Shown: positions 61,911 through 64,000 of the stretch, piece after piece
How positions within the stretch are numbered: position 1 is the first letter of the stretch
Layout of the letters: each line of letters starts with the position of its first letter
From: Erwinia sp.
Lineage (GTDB): Bacteria > Pseudomonadota > Gammaproteobacteria > Enterobacterales > Enterobacteriaceae
Reading direction: 5' to 3'
NCBI GenBank assembly: GCA_964016415.1
Contig: OZ024666.1
Coordinates: forward strand, 1,593,310 to 1,657,309
Length of the DNA stretch: 64,000 bases
Notes under the pieces: model-generated
Databases searched by the model: none
Seen by the model: the letters and a program-made list of their open reading frames with translations, nothing else
What the model was told of the DNA's origin: nothing
Made by a program: the position numbers and the translations under genes

Positions 61911-62316
61911 TATCAACAAACCGTCCGATGACGAACCTTCAGCGGACGACCTGTGGGCTGAAGCGATGAGCGAGCAAACTTCCAGCAGCACTGAAAGCGA
62001 AACCAGCGAAGAGATATTTAAGTCATCCGATAAAAATGATAACGGCAACGCACTGCAGGATAGCGATTTGATGATGGATATTCCTGTCAAGCTTACGGTC
62101 GAGCTGGGCCGCACAAAGATGACTATCAAAGAGTTACTCAGACTCACACAGGGTTCAGTTGTGGCACTTGATGTTCTTGCTGGTGAACCACTGGATATCT
62201 TAATCAACGGTTACCTGATTGCTCAGGGGGAAGTGGTGGTCATTGCAGATAAGTATGGTGTACGGATCACCGATATTATCACCCCTTCTGAACGCATGCG
62301 TCGCCTGAGCCGCTGA
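61903..62316 (+). CDS. fliN: Flagellar switch protein FliN
   Basis: A 137-residue protein, the E. coli length. An acidic N-terminal tail (DDLWAEAMSEQ) is followed by the SpoA domain: DIPVKLTVELGRTKMTIKEL, LRLTQGSVVALDVLAGEPLD, GEVVVIADKYGVRITDII. It is a C-ring component. ATG 61903 matches the E. coli start. The gene itself is intact, but its partner FliM is destroyed. Confidence 0.93.
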   Translation: MSDINKPSDDEPSADDLWAEAMSEQTSSSTESETSEEIFKSSDKNDNGNALQDSDLMMDIPVKLTVELGRTKMTIKELLRLTQGSVVALDVLAGEPLDILINGYLIAQGEVVVIADKYGVRITDIITPSERMRRLSR

Positions 62317-62719
62317 TGGATCATACCTCTGGCTCAACATAGCCTACCCCCTCTGCTGCGCCTTTCAGCAGCGGAGGATCGCTGGCACAGGTCAGCAGTG
62401 TGCTGGCCGTGGTTATTTTGCTGATTCTTGGTTGTGCATGGCTGGCAAAACGTTTGGGATTTACCCCCGGAAGGCGCAATGGTTCTTCAAGTAACCTTGC
62501 TATTACAGAGAGTTGCACAGTAGGTCAGCGTGAGCGGGTTGTGATAGTTGAGGTAGACGATGCGCGACTGGTACTCGGCGTCACCGCACAGCAAATTACG
62601 CTGTTACATACGTTACCCCCTGCCCCTGCCGTAGTGACGAGCGCCCCTCCCGTTAACGCCAGGGGTGACTTCAATCAGTTGCTGCAAAGGTTAGTGAAGA
62701 ATAGCGGGAAAAAACATAA
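62316..62719 (+). pseudogene. fliO: Flagellar export protein FliO, nonsense and frameshift
   Basis: ATG 62316 overlaps the fliN stop. The frame reads MDHTSGST, then TAG at 62340-62342, then PTPSAAPFSSGGSLAQVSSV and the membrane helix LAVVILLILGCAWLAKRLGF, then RERVVIVEVDDARLVLGVTA. Near its end a six-A run (62709-62714) is one base short: the expected TAA at 62717-62719, which would overlap the fliP ATG, is missed, and the frame runs on to 62975 inside fliP. A GTG at 62400 could restart a shortened protein. FliO aids FliP ring assembly. Confidence 0.87.
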
Positions 62720-63456
62720 TGCGACCTGCACGATTAATCATTCTCAGCCTGGTGTTATTAGTAACGCCACTGGCTCATGCCCAGTTGCCCGGTCTGGTAT
62801 CACAACCGCTGGCGAATGGCGGGCAAAGCTGGTCATTACCTGTTCAGACTCTGGTTTTTCTGACATCACTGACCTTTTTGCCAGCCATTTTACTAATGAT
62901 GACCAGTTTTACGCGGATTATCATTGTGTTCGGTCTGCTGCGCAACGCACTTGGCACGCCTTCTGCTCCCCCTAATCAGATGTTACTTGGGCTGGCGCTT
63001 TTTCTCACCTTTTTTATCATGGGTCCGGTGTTTGATCGTTTTTATCAGGAAGCATACCTGCCGTTCAGTCAGGATAAGATAACTATGGAAGTGGCGATTG
63101 ATAAAGGTGCTCAACCGTTACGTGAATTTATGTTGCGACAAACGCGTGAAGCCGATCTTGCACTGTTCGCCCGGCTGGCTAATACGCCGCCGATAGCCGG
63201 ACCTGAAGCGGTGCCGATGCGTATATTATTGCCCGCCTATGTGACCAGCGAATTGAAAACCGCTTTCCAGATAGGGTTCACTGTGTTCATTCCCTTTCTG
63301 ATTATCGACCTGGTGGTTGCCAGTGTATTGATGGCGCTGGGGATGATGATGGTGCCACCAGCGACCATCTCTTTACCCTTCTAACTGATGCTATTTGTGC
63401 TGGTCGACGGGTGGCAGTTATTAGTCGGTTCACCGGCGCAAAGCTTTTATTCATAG
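62719..63456 (+). pseudogene. fliP: Flagellar export gate protein FliP, last 24 residues lost
   Basis: The signal peptide ([21 protein letters not shown]) and the FliP core ([60 protein letters not shown]) are intact. TAA at 63382-63384 replaces a Lys codon after ISLPF. The same frame continues LMLFVLVDGWQLLVGSPAQS to TAG 63454-63456, the native end. The missing piece includes the final membrane helix of the export pore, so the product is probably nonfunctional. Confidence 0.88.
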
Positions 63457-63503
63457 ACTAACCTCACGGCGCATCACCGTATTTATGATGTGGAGGAGCT
63501 AGA

Positions 63504-63773
63504 ATGACACCAGAATCTATTATGGCGATGGGGCACGAGGCGATGATGGTCGCTCTGGCGCTGGCCGCGCCACTGCTACTCGCCGCTTTAGCCAGTGGTT
63601 TGATTATCAGTCTGCTGCAGGCCGCCACACAGATCAATGAACAAACGCTCTCCTTTATCCCGAAAATTCTCGCGGTTCTGGCGACGATCGTGATTGCAGG
63701 GCCCTGGATGCTCAATCTGGTTCTCGATTACATGCGCACACTGTTTAACAGTCTACCTACGATCATAGGCTGA
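63504..63773 (+). CDS. fliQ: Flagellar export gate protein FliQ
   Basis: An 89-residue protein, the E. coli length, with two membrane helices: MVALALAAPLLLAALASGLI and LAVLATIVIAGPWMLNLVLD, joined by LLQAATQINEQTLSFIPKIL. FliQ packs around the FliP5-FliR ring. GGAGG precedes ATG 63504. Its stop overlaps the fliR start. Intact. Confidence 0.94.
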   Translation: MTPESIMAMGHEAMMVALALAAPLLLAALASGLIISLLQAATQINEQTLSFIPKILAVLATIVIAGPWMLNLVLDYMRTLFNSLPTIIG

Positions 63774-64000
63774 TGATAACCCTCGACAGTAGCCAGTGGG
63801 TTCTTTGGGTCAGCCAATTTTTTTGGCCACTGGCGCGCATTATGGCGCTAATAATGACCGCCCCGGTACTCAGCGACAAAGCGATCAGCCGCAGAGTGAA
63901 GGTAGGGCTGGGCGTGATGATTACCTGGGTGCTACTACCTGGACTCCCGACGACTGAAGTAACGCTGTTTTCATTAACCGGGTTTTGGCTGTTACTGCAA
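63773..64000 (+). CDS. fliR: Flagellar export gate protein FliR, N-terminal part
   Basis: ATG 63773 overlaps the fliQ TGA. The visible 76 codons (ITLDSSQWVLWVSQFFWPLA, RIMALIMTAPVLSDKAISRR, VKVGLGVMITWVLLPGLP) match the FliR N-terminus. The gene continues beyond the window, so its integrity cannot be judged. Confidence 0.92.
   Translation, partial: MITLDSSQWVLWVSQFFWPLARIMALIMTAPVLSDKAISRRVKVGLGVMITWVLLPGLPTTEVTLFSLTGFWLLLQ

Overview
The window is a chromosomal segment of an enterobacterium, most likely in or near Erwinia/Pantoea (Erwiniaceae). The gene order yniB-hxpB, tcyP, osmE-nadE, chaC/chaA, kdsA-sirB1-sirB2-prmC-prfA-hemA/lolB-ispE-prs, ychH/pth and ychF is typical of the group, and the proteins match Escherichia coli relatives closely from memory. 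The genome is eroding: many genes outside the housekeeping core carry stops, frameshifts or truncations, and IS fragments are common. Essential genes show no such lesions, so sequencing error is not a good general explanation. The pattern suggests a recently host-restricted lineage (insect- or plant-associated symbiont or specialised pathogen), but the species cannot be named from the sequence.

Layout. 1-26.6 kb is core chromosome. It holds a broken chemoreceptor, cystine importer TcyP, a LuxR-type acyl-homoserine-lactone receptor whose frame opens far upstream of its first ATG, NAD synthetase, amino acid exporter YddG, SOS endonuclease Cho with a LexA box, chaperone Spy, a bestrophin-like channel, ChaC and ChaA, then translation, haem, LPS, isoprenoid and PRPP genes. 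26.6-31.2 kb is a junkyard of mobile-element remnants behind ychF, bracketed by a 250-bp imperfect direct repeat. 31.2-40.6 kb is accessory metabolism, partly dead: ygeA-like racemase, MCP, fsr and nac are broken, while allD, an FAD oxidase-GT8 glycosyltransferase pair and a GNAT gene remain.

40.9-55.2 kb is an AT-rich island at tRNA-Asn(GUU). It opens with a P4-type integrase and ends at the wreck of a related integrase. Inside are a type III restriction-modification system inactivated in both subunits, a regularly spaced cluster of short palindromes, small mobilisation-like and membrane genes, an intact lipoprotein/GlsB/YetF cassette, and remains of a type IVB pilus (PilS, PilV). 55.3-64 kb holds a third broken chemoreceptor, a LysR-yjiH-yjiG-M20 hydrolase unit, and a decaying flagellar export operon fliM-N-O-P-Q-R, in which fliM, fliO and fliP are damaged.

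Taken together, all three chemoreceptors and half of the visible flagellar genes are dead, the restriction system is dead, and the island's pilus is dead. Translation, cofactor, envelope and nucleotide genes are preserved.
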